Below, piece by piece: positions 38,028 to 51,135 of a DNA stretch of 64,000 bases. The notes under the pieces are model-generated. The model did not search any database and had not been told where the DNA came from. It was given only the letters and a program-made list of their open reading frames with translations. How positions within the stretch are numbered: position 1 is the stretch's first letter; each line of letters begins with the position of its first letter. The position numbers were made by a program, and so were the translations under genes. This DNA is from Arthrobacter burdickii (lineage in GTDB: Bacteria; Actinomycetota; Actinomycetes; Actinomycetales; Micrococcaceae). The stretch spans positions 2,356,001 to 2,420,000 of the forward strand of contig NZ_JAROCG010000001.1 of assembly GCF_030433645.1 (NCBI RefSeq), read 5' to 3'.

Positions 38028-38059
38028 GGTGCAACCCTAGGGGCAAGCGGCGCTGTGAT

Positions 38060-38123
38060 AGTTTTGACGGTGCAACCAGCCTTTAAATTCCGTCCAGTGA
38101 GGCGGGGAAGGAGGAAGCGTGTT
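38060..38123 (+). promoter_or_regulatory. pyrR leader with PyrR-binding element overlapping the ribosome binding site
   Basis: The leader holds TCCAGTGAGGC at 38093-38103, matching the conserved PyrR-binding loop sequence (UCCAGNGAGGC type), flanked by TTCC (38088-38091) and GGAA (38106-38109) that can pair. The right arm runs into AAGGAGG (38108-38114), the pyrR Shine-Dalgarno sequence. Binding of PyrR would hide the site. A -10-like TAGTTT is at 38060-38065. Confidence 0.75.
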
Positions 38124-38711
38124 ATGACTGTGCCTGCCCCGGAATCCGGCATCCACAAGCGCGTTGTTCTCGCAGAAGCAGATATAGACCGGGCGCTCAC
38201 GCGCATCGCCCACGAGATCCTCGAGGCGAACAAGGGTTCCCGCGATCTCGTCCTCCTCGGCATCCCGCGCAGGGGTTTCCCCCTGGCCCGCCGGCTCGCC
38301 CAGAAGATCGCCGCCGTCGACGAGACCGTCGACCCCGACCTCATCACCGGCCAGCTCGACGTCACCATGTACCGGGACGACCTGCGCCGCAACCCCACCC
38401 GTTCGCCGCTCGCCACGCAGCTGCCGCCGTCGGGCATCGACGACAAGGTCGTGGTGCTCGTCGACGACGTCCTGTACTCGGGACGCACCATCCGCGCAGC
38501 CCTCGACGCCCTCGCGGACCTCGGACGGCCGCGGATCGTGCGCCTCGCCGTCCTCGTGGACCGGGGCCACCGCGAACTCCCGATCCGCGCCGACCACGTC
38601 GGCAAGAACCTCCCCACGTCGTCGCGGGAACGTGTCCGGGTCCACCTGGCGGAGATCGACCTGATCGGCGGCTCCGCGGTGAACGAGGTCGTCATCGAGG
38701 ACCGCCCGTGA
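38124..38711 (+). CDS. pyrR: Bifunctional pyr operon regulator / uracil phosphoribosyltransferase
   Basis: A 195-residue PyrR: PRPP motif [13 protein letters not shown], and the conserved [14 protein letters not shown] and [16 protein letters not shown] segments involved in RNA and nucleotide binding. In the presence of UMP it binds pyr leader RNA. AAGGAGG is nine bases before the ATG at 38124. It heads pyrR-pyrB-pyrC-orf-carA-carB-pyrF and overlaps pyrB by four bases. Confidence 0.96.
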   Translation: MTVPAPESGIHKRVVLAEADIDRALTRIAHEILEANKGSRDLVLLGIPRRGFPLARRLAQKIAAVDETVDPDLITGQLDVTMYRDDLRRNPTRSPLATQLPPSGIDDKVVVLVDDVLYSGRTIRAALDALADLGRPRIVRLAVLVDRGHRELPIRADHVGKNLPTSSRERVRVHLAEIDLIGGSAVNEVVIEDRP

Positions 38712-39736
38712 AGCACCTGCTCAGCACCCAGGACCTCTCGGCGAGGAACGCCCTGCGCCTGCTGGACGTCGCCGAGGAGATGGCGGCCGTGGGGGAGCGC
38801 GAGATCAAGAAGCTCCCCGCCCTGCGCGGACGCACCGTGGTGAACCTCTTCTTCGAGGACTCCACGCGCACGCGCATCTCGTTCGAGGCCGCCGCGAAGC
38901 GCCTGTCCGCCGATGTGATCAACTTCGCGGCGAAGGGCTCGTCGGTGTCCAAGGGCGAGTCCCTGAAGGACACCGCGCAGACCCTCGAGGCAATGAGCGC
39001 CGACGCCGTGGTGATCCGCCACCCGGCGTCCGGTGCGCCGGCCCGGCTCGCCGCGTCGGGCTGGATCGATGCCGCTGTCGTCAACGCCGGCGACGGCACC
39101 CACGAGCACCCCACGCAGGCCCTGCTCGACGCCTTCACGCTCCGGCGGCACTGGGCGCAGCTCGGCGGCAGTCCCTCGGCGGGCAGCACCCTCGCCGGCA
39201 TGAAGGTCCTGATCGTCGGCGACGTCCTCCACTCGCGGGTGGCCCGCTCCAACGTGTGGCTCCTGACCACGCTCGGCGCGGAGGTCCTCCTCGCGGGTCC
39301 GCCCACGCTGCTCCCGGTGGGCGTCGGTTCCTGGCCGTGCACGGTGTACTACAACCTCGACGACGCCCTCGCGCAGCGGCCCGACGCCGTGATGATGCTG
39401 CGCCTCCAGGCCGAACGCATGAACGCGGCGTTCTTCCCCTCGACCCGCGAGTACTCGCGACGCTGGGGATTCGACGACGGGCGCCTCGCCCTGCTCGACA
39501 CGATGGGCCTCGACGACACCGTGATCATGCACCCCGGCCCCATGAACCGCGGGCTCGAGATCTCCTCGGCCGCTGCCGACTCACCCCGCTCCACCGTCCT
39601 CGCCCAGGTCCGCAACGGCGTCTCCGTGCGCATGGCGGCGCTCTACCTGCTGCTCTCGGGTGACCAGCACGACGAGCCGGACGACGACCTGCAGGACCGC
39701 CAGCCTGCCACGACACCGGAAGGCCGTACCCCGTGA
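38708..39736 (+). CDS. pyrB: Aspartate carbamoyltransferase catalytic subunit
   Basis: A 342-residue enzyme forming carbamoyl-aspartate. The carbamoyl-phosphate site [13 protein letters not shown] and the aspartate-site HPGPMNRG are intact. The acidic tail past residue 315 is extra. No pyrI regulatory gene is present. GTG start coupled to pyrR; ends overlapping pyrC by four bases. Confidence 0.97.
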   Translation: MKHLLSTQDLSARNALRLLDVAEEMAAVGEREIKKLPALRGRTVVNLFFEDSTRTRISFEAAAKRLSADVINFAAKGSSVSKGESLKDTAQTLEAMSADAVVIRHPASGAPARLAASGWIDAAVVNAGDGTHEHPTQALLDAFTLRRHWAQLGGSPSAGSTLAGMKVLIVGDVLHSRVARSNVWLLTTLGAEVLLAGPPTLLPVGVGSWPCTVYYNLDDALAQRPDAVMMLRLQAERMNAAFFPSTREYSRRWGFDDGRLALLDTMGLDDTVIMHPGPMNRGLEISSAAADSPRSTVLAQVRNGVSVRMAALYLLLSGDQHDEPDDDLQDRQPATTPEGRTP

Positions 39737-41112
39737 CGACGAACACCAGCGACTCCACCCGCTCCACCTCCGAATACCTCATCCGGAACGCCTCGATCCT
39801 GGGCGGCGCCCAGCAGGACCTCCTCGTCCGCGACGGCATCATCGCCGCCGTCGGGCAGGCCGCCGCGGCGGAGGCCTCCGAGGGAGCCGTTCCGATCGAG
39901 GCCGACGGCCTCGTCGCGCTGCCCGGCATGGTGGACCTCCACACCCACCTCCGCGAGCCGGGCCGGGAGGACGCCGAGACGGTCGAGACCGGCTCCCGGG
40001 CCGCGGCGCTGGGCGGCTTCACCGCGGTCCACGCCATGGCCAACAGCTCGCCCGTGGCCGACACTGCAGGCGTCGTCGAGCAGGTGTACCGCCTGGGCCT
40101 CGCGTCCGGCTGGGTCGAGGTGCGTCCCGTGGGCGCCGTGACCGTGGGCCTGGGCGGTGAACGCCTCGCCGAGCTCGGTGCCATGGCGGAGTCCCGGGCA
40201 TCCGTCCGCGTGTTCTCCGACGACGGCATCTGCGTCTCCGACCCCGTCCTGATGCGCCGGGCCCTGGAATACGTCAAGGCCTTCGGCGGCGTCATCGCCC
40301 AGCACGCCCAGGAGCCCCGGCTCACGGAGGGCGCCCAGATGAACGAGGGCGAGGTCTCGGCCGTCCTCGGACTCACGGGCTGGCCGGCCGTCGCCGAGGA
40401 GAGCATCATCGCCCGCGACGTCCTGCTGGCCCAGCACGTCGGGTCCCGGCTGCACGTCTGTCACGTCTCCACCGCCGGGTCGGTCGAGATCATCCGCTGG
40501 GCCAAGGCCCGCGGGATCGACGTGACGGCCGAGGTCACGCCGCACCACCTCCTGCTGACCGACGAACTGGTCCGCAGCTACGACCCCGTGTACAAGGTCA
40601 ACCCGCCGCTGCGCACGTCCGACGACGTGCACGCCCTGCGCGCGGCCCTCGCCGACGGCACGATCGACGTCGTCGGGACCGACCACGCGCCCCACCCGAG
40701 CGAACACAAGGAATGCGAGTGGGCGCAGGCCGCGATGGGCATGACGGGGCTGGAGACCGCGCTGTCCGTCGTGCAGCACACCATGGTGGAGACCGGCCTG
40801 CTCGACTGGGAGGGCTTCGCCCGCGTCACCTCCACGACGCCGGCCCGCATCGGCCGCCTCGCGCACCAGGGCCGACCCCTGGCGGCCGGCGAGCCCGCCA
40901 ACCTGATCCTCGTCGACCCGGCCGCGCGCTGGACGGTGGATCCGTCCACCATGGCCACCAAGGGGCGCAACAGCCCGTTCCGGGGGCTCGAGCTGCCCGG
41001 CAGCGTGCGGGCGACCTTCTACGGCGGACACCCGACGGTCCTCGACGGACGCCTCGCCTCGCCCCGCCGTACGGCGCCGATCGCGGAGGAGGCCCCGGCA
41101 TGGAATACCTAG
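39733..41112 (+). CDS. pyrC: Dihydroorotase
   Basis: A 459-residue class I dihydroorotase. Zinc ligands: [10 protein letters not shown], the histidines of AQHAQEP and CHVSTA, and GTDHAPH aspartate; the usual MPNT loop reads [11 protein letters not shown] start coupled to pyrB. The last four codons overlap the next small membrane protein gene. Confidence 0.96.
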   Translation: MTTNTSDSTRSTSEYLIRNASILGGAQQDLLVRDGIIAAVGQAAAAEASEGAVPIEADGLVALPGMVDLHTHLREPGREDAETVETGSRAAALGGFTAVHAMANSSPVADTAGVVEQVYRLGLASGWVEVRPVGAVTVGLGGERLAELGAMAESRASVRVFSDDGICVSDPVLMRRALEYVKAFGGVIAQHAQEPRLTEGAQMNEGEVSAVLGLTGWPAVAEESIIARDVLLAQHVGSRLHVCHVSTAGSVEIIRWAKARGIDVTAEVTPHHLLLTDELVRSYDPVYKVNPPLRTSDDVHALRAALADGTIDVVGTDHAPHPSEHKECEWAQAAMGMTGLETALSVVQHTMVETGLLDWEGFARVTSTTPARIGRLAHQGRPLAAGEPANLILVDPAARWTVDPSTMATKGRNSPFRGLELPGSVRATFYGGHPTVLDGRLASPRRTAPIAEEAPAWNT

Positions 41113-41636
41113 GCTGGATCGCGCTGACCCTCGGCATCATCGTCGGAATCGTCGCGCTCATGGCGCTCGGGTGGCGCAACCGGCTGCGCCGCCAGGCCGA
41201 CGTCCCCGCACCACCCGACGCGCCCGCCGACCCGGGTCCCGTCCTCTACGAGGCCGAGGGCCAGTACGTCGCGACGACCACCGCGGCGGACTGGCTCGAC
41301 CGTATCGCGGTGCACGGGCTCGGCCTCCGCGGCAACGCCGTCACCGCCGTACACCCCGACGGCGTCGTGATCACCCGCACGGGTGCACGGACCGTCTTCA
41401 TCCCCCGTGCGGACCTCGTCTCGGTCCAGCTCGCCAGCGGCATGACCGGCAAGTTCGTCGAGAAGGAGGGACTCGTCGTCATCACCTGGCGCCTGGGCCC
41501 CGGCCGCGTCGACACCGGCTTCCGCACACGCCACCCCGCATCCAAGGCCCAGCTCGTCGCCGCCGTCGCGGCGCTCGTGCCGGCCGAACCCACCCCCCGA
41601 ACCCCACCGAAACCCGAAGGCAGGGAACAGCTGTGA
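41100..41636 (+). CDS. PH-like domain membrane protein in the pyr operon
   Basis: A 178-residue protein with one N-terminal membrane helix (about 4-25, [20 protein letters not shown]), a proline-rich linker and a beta-rich PH-like domain (about 48-155; [33 protein letters not shown]), then a Pro-rich end. It resembles the PH-like proteins found between pyrC and carA in other actinobacteria; function unknown. It overlaps pyrC by 13 bp and carA by 4 bp, so it is locked into the operon. Confidence 0.82.
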   Translation: MEYLGWIALTLGIIVGIVALMALGWRNRLRRQADVPAPPDAPADPGPVLYEAEGQYVATTTAADWLDRIAVHGLGLRGNAVTAVHPDGVVITRTGARTVFIPRADLVSVQLASGMTGKFVEKEGLVVITWRLGPGRVDTGFRTRHPASKAQLVAAVAALVPAEPTPRTPPKPEGREQL

Positions 41637-42957
41637 GCAACGTCCAATCCAAGGCACCCGCGGTGCTCGTCCTCGAGGACGGCCGGACCTTCCGCGGCCG
41701 GGCCTACGGAGCCGAGGGCACCGCCCTCGGAGAAGCCGTCTTCGCCACCGGCATGACCGGCTACCAGGAGACCATCACCGATCCCTCGTACGCCCGCCAG
41801 CTCGTCGTCCAGACCGCGCCCCACATCGGCAACACCGGGGTCAACGCCGACGACGCCGAGTCGCGGCGCATCTGGGTCGCCGGGTACATCATCCGCGACG
41901 CCGCCCGCCGCCCGTCGAACTGGCGGTCCGAGCAGAGCCTCGACGAGCAGCTGCGCGAGCAGGGCGTCGTCGGCATCGAGGGCGTCGACACCCGCGCCGT
42001 CACCCGCCACCTCCGCGAACGCGGCGCCATGCGCGCCGGCATCTTCTCCGGGGCCGACGCGGCCCTGACCGAGGGGCAGCTGCTCGAGCAGGTCCTCGCC
42101 CAGCCGTCCATGGCAGGCGCCCGCCTCGCCGAGGAGGTCAGCATCGATGAGGCGTACGTCGTCGAGCCCGCCGACCATGGCTGGACCGACGAGCCCGTCG
42201 CCACCATCGCGGCGCTGGACCTCGGCATCAAGGCCATGACGCCCAAGCACTTCGCCCAGCGCGGCGTGCGCACCGTCGTCCTGCCTGCCGGGGCGACCTT
42301 CGAGGACGTCGTGGCCGCACAGCCGGACGGCGTGTTCATGTCCAACGGCCCGGGCGACCCGGCGACCGCCGACGCCCAGGTGGACCTCCTGCGCCGCGTG
42401 CTCGACAAACGGATGCCGTTCTTCGGCATCTGCTTCGGGAACCAGATCCTGGGCCGCGCCCTCGGCTTCGGCACCTACAAGCTCCGCTACGGCCACCGCG
42501 GCATCAACCAGCCGGTCCTCGACCGCCGTACCGACAAGGTCGAGATCACCTCGCACAACCACGGGTTCGCCGTCGACGCCCCGCTCGGCGGCCCGGTCGA
42601 AGCACCCGCCGGCCGCTACGGGCGCGTCGAGGTGAGCCACGTCAACCTCAACGACGACGTCGTCGAGGGACTCGCCTGCCTGGACATCCCGGCGTTCTCG
42701 GTCCAGTACCACCCCGAAGCGGCCGCGGGTCCCCACGACTCCGCGTACCTCTTCGACCGCTTCGTCGACCTCATGCAGGCCGAGAAGCACGGGGCAGGCG
42801 ACGCCCGCGCGGCTTCCCTCCTCGACGCGTCCTCCGAGTCGGACGCGCTGGCCCGTGCGGCCTCGGCAGAACTGGGGACCCACGGGTCCAAGGTCTCGGG
42901 CACGCAGTCCCGGCACAGCACGACATCATTGAGCAGCACAACGCAGGAAGAGAACTG

Positions 42958-42958
<1 letters not shown>
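41633..42958 (+). CDS. carA: Carbamoyl-phosphate synthase small (glutaminase) subunit
   Basis: A 441-residue amidotransferase supplying ammonia to CarB. The nucleophile is C267 in FFGICFGNQ; the His-Glu pair is in [10 protein letters not shown]. The N-terminal domain ([13 protein letters not shown]) is complete. About 55 residues follow the normal end near RFVDLMQ, rich in Ala, Ser and Thr, and look disordered; this tail is not part of the known fold. GTG start; overlaps carB by one base (TGATG). Confidence 0.96.
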
Positions 42959-46258
<3,300 letters not shown>

Positions 46259-46269
<11 letters not shown>

Positions 46270-47110
46270 GGCCGGTGCCGCCGCGTCCCGTGCCCCCTTC
46301 GGGGAGCGGCTCGCGGCGGCGCGCGCGGCGAAGGGCAGCCTGTGTGTCGGGATCGACCCGCATCCTGCGCTGCTGGGTGCCTGGGGACTGGACGACTCCC
46401 CCTCGGGTCTCGAGCGGTTCTCGCTCGCGGTGCTCGACGCCGTCGGGCCCGTCGCGGCAGCCGTGAAGCCCCAGGTGGCGCTGTACGAGCGGCACGGTGC
46501 GCGGGGGCTGGCGGTCCTCGAGGCCCTGCTGGCGCACGCCGCGGAGGCCGGGGTCCTGACGATCGCCGATGCCAAGCGCGGCGACATCGGCTCGACGATG
46601 CAGGCGTATGCGGAGGCGTGGCTGGGGGAGGGACGGCCCCTGGCCGCCGACGCCGTGACGCTCAACCCGTACCTCGGGTTCGAGTCCCTCCGGCCTGCGA
46701 TCGATCTCGCCGCCGCGACCGGCCGGGGCGTCTTCGTCCTCGCGCTCACGTCGAATCCTGAGGGCCGATCGGTGCAGCACGTCGGAGGGGACGCGTCCGT
46801 GGCGCGGTCCATCGCGCATGCTGCCGCCGCCGAGAATGCCGGGTCGGCACCCGGGCACGTGGGACTCGTCGTCGGGGCGACCATCGGCGACGCCGCCCAG
46901 CGGCTCGGCCTGGGCCTCGCCTCGCTCAACGGTCCCATCCTCGCCCCCGGCGTGGGAGCGCAGGGTGCGGGGCCGGAGGAACTCGGTGCCGCGTTCGGGG
47001 ACGCCCTGCCGTTCGTCCTGCCGACGTCGAGCCGTGCCATCCTCGCGGCCGGACCCGCTCCAGGGAACCTGCGGGCAGCGGCGGAGCGGACGCGCGACGA
47101 GCTGGCGTAG
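46259..47110 (+). CDS. pyrF: Orotidine 5'-phosphate decarboxylase (type 2)
   Basis: A 283-residue TIM-barrel decarboxylase of the longer actinobacterial/myxobacterial type. The catalytic core is [12 protein letters not shown] with K106; substrate loop LNPYLGF and phosphate-binding LAPGVGAQG. Last gene of the pyr operon. pyrD is not in the operon. Confidence 0.96.
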
Positions 47111-47250
47111 GTCGCAGTGATTCCGGGGAGGGCGCATTGATTTCGGAGGCGTACGCCGGGTAGGTTCGGTTCGGGACCCGACCCATCCACCCCATCGATA
47201 CGACGAGCGGCCGCCGCCCTATCAGGTGCCGTCAAGCGCAGGGAGCACCA

Positions 47251-47586
47251 GTGAGTCTGAAGCCATTGACGGATGTCGAACGAACACGGGCGCGGGAGAA
47301 GGCGACGGCAGCGCGCGCGGTTCGGGCGGACATCAAGTCCCGACTGAAGACCGGTAAGCTTTCGGTGGCGGAAGTGATCGAGAATCCCGACGGCGACGAC
47401 GCCGTGGGCCGCCTCAAGGTCCTGGATCTCCTCAAGGCCCTGCCCGGCGTAGGGGACGTACGGGCGGCCGCCATCATGGCAGAGGTCGGTATCGCCGCGA
47501 CGCGCCGCGTCCGCGGACTCGGCATCCATCAGCGCAGGTTACTCGTCGAGTACCTCGGACACCATTCTGGCTCGGCCAGTAAGTAA
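47251..47586 (+). CDS. mihF: Integration host factor, actinobacterial type
   Basis: A 111-residue DNA-binding protein of the mIHF family: basic helices ([19 protein letters not shown]) then the helix-two-turn-helix [29 protein letters not shown] nucleoid protein that bends DNA and in mycobacteria is essential. GTG start with GGGAG five bases upstream. TAGGTT at 47161-47166 is a possible -10. Only 10 bp separates it from gmk, the usual pairing. Confidence 0.95.
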   Translation: MSLKPLTDVERTRAREKATAARAVRADIKSRLKTGKLSVAEVIENPDGDDAVGRLKVLDLLKALPGVGDVRAAAIMAEVGIAATRRVRGLGIHQRRLLVEYLGHHSGSASK

Positions 47587-47596
47587 GGAAGCGTCA

Positions 47597-48166
47597 GTGT
47601 TCCAGCCCCGGTTGACAGTCCTGGCCGGCCCGACCGCGGTCGGCAAGGGAACTGTCTCGACCTACATCCGGGACAACTACCCGGAGGTGTGGCTCTCCGT
47701 CTCAGCGACCACCCGCCCTCCCCGCCCGGGCGAGGTCCATGGCGTGCACTACTTCTTCGTCTCCCCGGAGGAGTTCGACCAGCTCATCGAGGACGGGCAG
47801 CTGCTGGAGTGGGCCCTGGTCCATGGCCGCAACCGCTACGGCACCCTGCGCAGCACCGTGCAGGCCGCGATGGACGAGGGCCGCACCGTGCTGCTGGAGA
47901 TCGATCTGCAGGGCGCGCGCCAGGTCAAGGAGAGCATGCCGGAGGCTAATTTCGTCTTTTTGGCACCGCCCAGCTGGGACGAGATGGTGCGCCGGCTCGT
48001 GGGCCGCGGCACCGAAACCCCGGAGGAACAGCAGCAGCGGCTGGAAACAGCTAAACTGGAACTTGCCGCCGAGCCGGAATTCAACCACACCGTCGTCAAC
48101 GACACCGTGGAGCATGCGGCAGACGAGCTCGTATCACTGATGGGACTGCGTCCGCTGCAGCGCTGA
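47597..48166 (+). CDS. gmk: Guanylate kinase
   Basis: A 189-residue GMP kinase. P-loop is [10 protein letters not shown] (the usual S is A); GMP-binding [11 protein letters not shown] and GVHYFFVS; lid [11 protein letters not shown] start with AAGGAA upstream. Followed by rpoZ after 42 bp. Confidence 0.97.
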   Translation: MFQPRLTVLAGPTAVGKGTVSTYIRDNYPEVWLSVSATTRPPRPGEVHGVHYFFVSPEEFDQLIEDGQLLEWALVHGRNRYGTLRSTVQAAMDEGRTVLLEIDLQGARQVKESMPEANFVFLAPPSWDEMVRRLVGRGTETPEEQQQRLETAKLELAAEPEFNHTVVNDTVEHAADELVSLMGLRPLQR

Positions 48167-48208
48167 CAAGCCCTGCACCAGCCGTTCCACCTAATATTTG
48201 GAGAATCT

Positions 48209-48469
48209 GTGTCAACTCAGCCCGAAGGCATCATCAACCCGCCGATCGACTCTCTGCTGGAGGCCTCGGACTCGAAGTACGCCCTCGTGATCTACGGTGC
48301 CAAGCGCGCCCGCCAGATCAACGCGTACTACTCGCAGCTGCACGAGGGGCTCTTCGAGTACGTCGGCCCCCTGGTCGACACGAAGCTGAACGAGAAGCCG
48401 CTCTCCATCGCGCTGCGCGAGATCAACGAGGGCATGCTCGTGTCCACGCCGATGGAACAGTCCGAGTAG
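48209..48469 (+). CDS. rpoZ: RNA polymerase omega subunit
   Basis: An 86-residue omega subunit, with the conserved [23 protein letters not shown] core and the [11 protein letters not shown] end. GTG start with TTGGAG six to seven bases upstream. Between gmk and coaBC, the usual place. Confidence 0.97.
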   Translation: MSTQPEGIINPPIDSLLEASDSKYALVIYGAKRARQINAYYSQLHEGLFEYVGPLVDTKLNEKPLSIALREINEGMLVSTPMEQSE

Positions 48470-48500
48470 TCCCGCCGGTCGGGCAGGACACGGACAACCG

Positions 48501-49715
48501 GTGCGGATAGTACTTGGTGTCGGAGGAGGGATCGCAGCCTACAAGGCAGCATCCCTCCTCCGTCTTTTCACGGAGTCGGGGCATGACGTCACCGTCATCC
48601 CCACGGACGCGGCGACGCGCTTCGTCGGCACCGCCACCTGGGAGGCCCTCTCGGGCAACCCGGTGAGCAACAGCGTCTGGGACGACGTCGACAAGGTGAA
48701 CCACGTACGGCTCGGCCACGAGGCCGACCTCATCGTCGTCGCCCCCGCCACCGCCGACGTCCTGGCCCGCGCTGCCGCCGGGCTCGCCAACGACCTGCTG
48801 ACCGGCACCCTCCTCATGGCGCACGGTCCCGTCTTCCTGGCACCCGCCATGCACACCGAGATGTGGCAGCACGCCGCCACGAGGGCGAATGTCGAGACCC
48901 TCCGCTCCCGCGGCGTCACGATCATGGAGCCCGCATCCGGGCGCCTCACCGGCTCGGACTCCGGCCCCGGCCGGCTGCCGGAACCGGCCGACATCTTCGA
49001 CGCGGCGATGGACGCCGTCGCGCGGTCCTCGGGGTCCGGGGCCCTGCAGGGAAAGCGCGTCACCATCTCCGCGGGAGGCACGCGCGAGGCCCTCGACCCG
49101 GTACGCTTCCTCGGCAACCGATCGTCCGGCAAGCAGGGCATGGCCCTCGCCGAGGCGGCCCTCGCCCGGGGAGCCGACGTGACCCTGGTCCTCGCGCATG
49201 CGGAGGTGGCACCGCCCCGCGGCTGCGACGTCGTCCGGGTCGAATCAGCCCTCCAGCTGCGCGAGGCCGTCCTCGCGGCGCTCCCGGCCACCGACATCCT
49301 CGTGATGGCCGCTGCAGTCGCCGACTTCCGTCCCGCCGAGGTCGTCGCCACCAAGATCAAGAAGAACGACGACGGCACCGACCCGGTGATCACTCTCGTC
49401 CGCAACCCGGACGTCCTCCGTGAGGCCGTGCTGGCCCGGCGGGATCACGGGAACCCCCCCGTCATCGCGGGATTCGCCGCCGAGACCGGGGATGCCACGG
49501 CAGACCCCCTCTCGCATGCCCGCGCCAAGCTCGCGCGGAAGGGCTGTGATTTCCTCGTGCTGAACGTCGTCGGCTCGGACCGGGTCTTCGGCGAGGACTC
49601 GAACGAGGTCACCATCCTCGATGCCGACGGCAGCGAGTCGGCTGCGGTGCGGGGATCGAAGCGGGCCGTCGCGGATGCCGTGCTCGACCACGCCGCGCAG
49701 CTCCTGTCCCGCTGA
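48501..49715 (+). CDS. coaBC: Phosphopantothenoylcysteine decarboxylase / phosphopantothenate-cysteine ligase
   Basis: A 404-residue bifunctional CoA enzyme. The N-terminal flavin decarboxylase has GGGIAAYKA, the active-site histidine in VNHVRLG and the PAMHTEMW loop (the usual PAMN asparagine is H). The C-terminal synthetase begins near ISAGGTREALD and has the KIKKND lysine. GTG start, 31 bp past rpoZ. Confidence 0.96.
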   Translation: MRIVLGVGGGIAAYKAASLLRLFTESGHDVTVIPTDAATRFVGTATWEALSGNPVSNSVWDDVDKVNHVRLGHEADLIVVAPATADVLARAAAGLANDLLTGTLLMAHGPVFLAPAMHTEMWQHAATRANVETLRSRGVTIMEPASGRLTGSDSGPGRLPEPADIFDAAMDAVARSSGSGALQGKRVTISAGGTREALDPVRFLGNRSSGKQGMALAEAALARGADVTLVLAHAEVAPPRGCDVVRVESALQLREAVLAALPATDILVMAAAVADFRPAEVVATKIKKNDDGTDPVITLVRNPDVLREAVLARRDHGNPPVIAGFAAETGDATADPLSHARAKLARKGCDFLVLNVVGSDRVFGEDSNEVTILDADGSESAAVRGSKRAVADAVLDHAAQLLSR

Positions 49716-49765
49716 GGCAGGTCCGCCGGCGGGTCTCGGCGGGCCTCCGCCCAACGCCCGTCCGA

Positions 49766-49809
49766 AGTTCAACCGGTGTCCGTACGGAGTTCAACGGGTG
49801 TCCGTCCGG
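49766..49809. repeat. Tandem imperfect 22-bp repeat upstream of metK
   Basis: Two adjoining copies, 49766-49787 and 49788-49809, with two mismatches, each starting AGTTCAAC and ending GTCCGTNCGG. A decayed third copy seems to lie just before. It ends 70 bp ahead of metK, a fair place for operator sites. Confidence 0.75.
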
Positions 49810-49866
49810 CAGCCGCGGGGACCGTCGGGCCGCGTAGCATCCGGCCGGACTGTCCCTCCGACCAAG

Positions 49867-49872
49867 TAGAGT
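49867..49872 (+). promoter_or_regulatory. Candidate -10 box (TAGAGT) for leaderless metK
   Basis: TAGAGT fits TANNNT and ends six bases before the GTG at 49879. No Shine-Dalgarno sequence and no room for a SAM riboswitch if transcription starts here. Confidence 0.45.
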
Positions 49873-49878
49873 GGGCAC

Positions 49879-51090
49879 GTGAATTCACCCCGCACTGATT
49901 CCCCCCTGCGCCTTTTCACCTCGGAGTCGGTCACCGAGGGCCATCCGGACAAGATCTGCGACCAGATCAGCGACGCGATCCTCGACGGCCTCCTGGAGCA
50001 GGATCCCGACTCCCGCGTGGCGGTCGAGACGCTCGTCACCACCGGACTGGTGCATGTCGCGGGTGAGGTGACCACGGAGGCGTACGTCGAGATCCCGGAC
50101 ATCGTCCGCAAGACGATCCTCGGCATCGGCTACGACTCCTCGGCGAACGGTTTCGACGGCGCCCGGTGCGGCGTGTCGGTGTCCATCGGCCAGCAGTCCG
50201 CGGAGATCGCCTCGGGCGTGTTCACCTCGCTGGAGACCCGCGAGGGCACCGGCGTCGATCCCTTCGACGCCCAGGGTGCCGGCGACCAGGGGATCATGTT
50301 CGGCTACGCGAGCGACGAGACCGCGGTCATGATGCCGGCGCCCATCTGGCTGTCCCACCGCCTGTCGGAACGACTCACCGCTGTCCGCAAGGACGGCACC
50401 CTCCCGTACCTCCGGCCCGACGGCAAGACCCAGGTCACCATCGGGTACGACGGCGACCAGCCGGTCTCGATCGACTCCGTCGTCATCTCGTCGCAGCACT
50501 CCTCCGACGTGTCCCTCGAGCAGCTCAGGGCGGACCTCGCCGACCACGTCATCGCGCCGGTCCTCGCGGATTCCGACCTCGACACGTCCTCCGTCCGGCA
50601 CATCCTCAATCCGGGCGGCGCGTTCGTGATCGGCGGCCCCGTAGGAGATGCCGGACTGACGGGCCGCAAGATCATCGTGGACACGTACGGAGGAATGGCC
50701 CGGCACGGTGGTGGAGCCTTCAGCGGCAAGGACCCCTCGAAGGTGGACCGTTCGGCCGCCTACGCCATGCGCTGGGTCGCGAAGAACGTGGTCGCGGCCG
50801 GTCTTGCACGCCGCGCCGAGATCCAGATCGCCTACGCCATCGGCATGGCCCAGCCCGTCGGCATCTATGTCGAGACCTTCGGTACCGAGACGGTCGACCC
50901 ACTCGCCATCGGAACCGCCATCCGCGAGGTCTTCGACCTCCGCCCTCTCGGCATCATCACCGCGCTCGACCTCAAGCGGCCCATCTACCAGCGCACCGCC
51001 GCCCACGGCCACTTCGGCCGCGAGGAGGAGGGCTTCACCTGGGAGCGCACCGACCGCGTGGACAAGCTCCGAAGCTACTTCAACGCCTGA
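49879..51090 (+). CDS. metK: S-adenosylmethionine synthetase
   Basis: A 403-residue enzyme making SAM from methionine and ATP. Signatures [20 protein letters not shown]-type start, [12 protein letters not shown] and [16 protein letters not shown] are intact. GTG start has no ribosome binding site; see the -10 box and repeats upstream. Followed by priA after 45 bp. Confidence 0.98.
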   Translation: MNSPRTDSPLRLFTSESVTEGHPDKICDQISDAILDGLLEQDPDSRVAVETLVTTGLVHVAGEVTTEAYVEIPDIVRKTILGIGYDSSANGFDGARCGVSVSIGQQSAEIASGVFTSLETREGTGVDPFDAQGAGDQGIMFGYASDETAVMMPAPIWLSHRLSERLTAVRKDGTLPYLRPDGKTQVTIGYDGDQPVSIDSVVISSQHSSDVSLEQLRADLADHVIAPVLADSDLDTSSVRHILNPGGAFVIGGPVGDAGLTGRKIIVDTYGGMARHGGGAFSGKDPSKVDRSAAYAMRWVAKNVVAAGLARRAEIQIAYAIGMAQPVGIYVETFGTETVDPLAIGTAIREVFDLRPLGIITALDLKRPIYQRTAAHGHFGREEEGFTWERTDRVDKLRSYFNA

Positions 51091-51135
51091 GCGGGAAGGG
51101 GACAGCGCGCGGCGCAGGCTGCCGGACGCTTCAGC

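Noticed and set aside
49716-49878. SAM riboswitch before metK
   Set aside because: No SAM-I core such as the paired helices with AGGGA/GAUG-like joining regions is visible, and the likely -10 is too close to the start codon.
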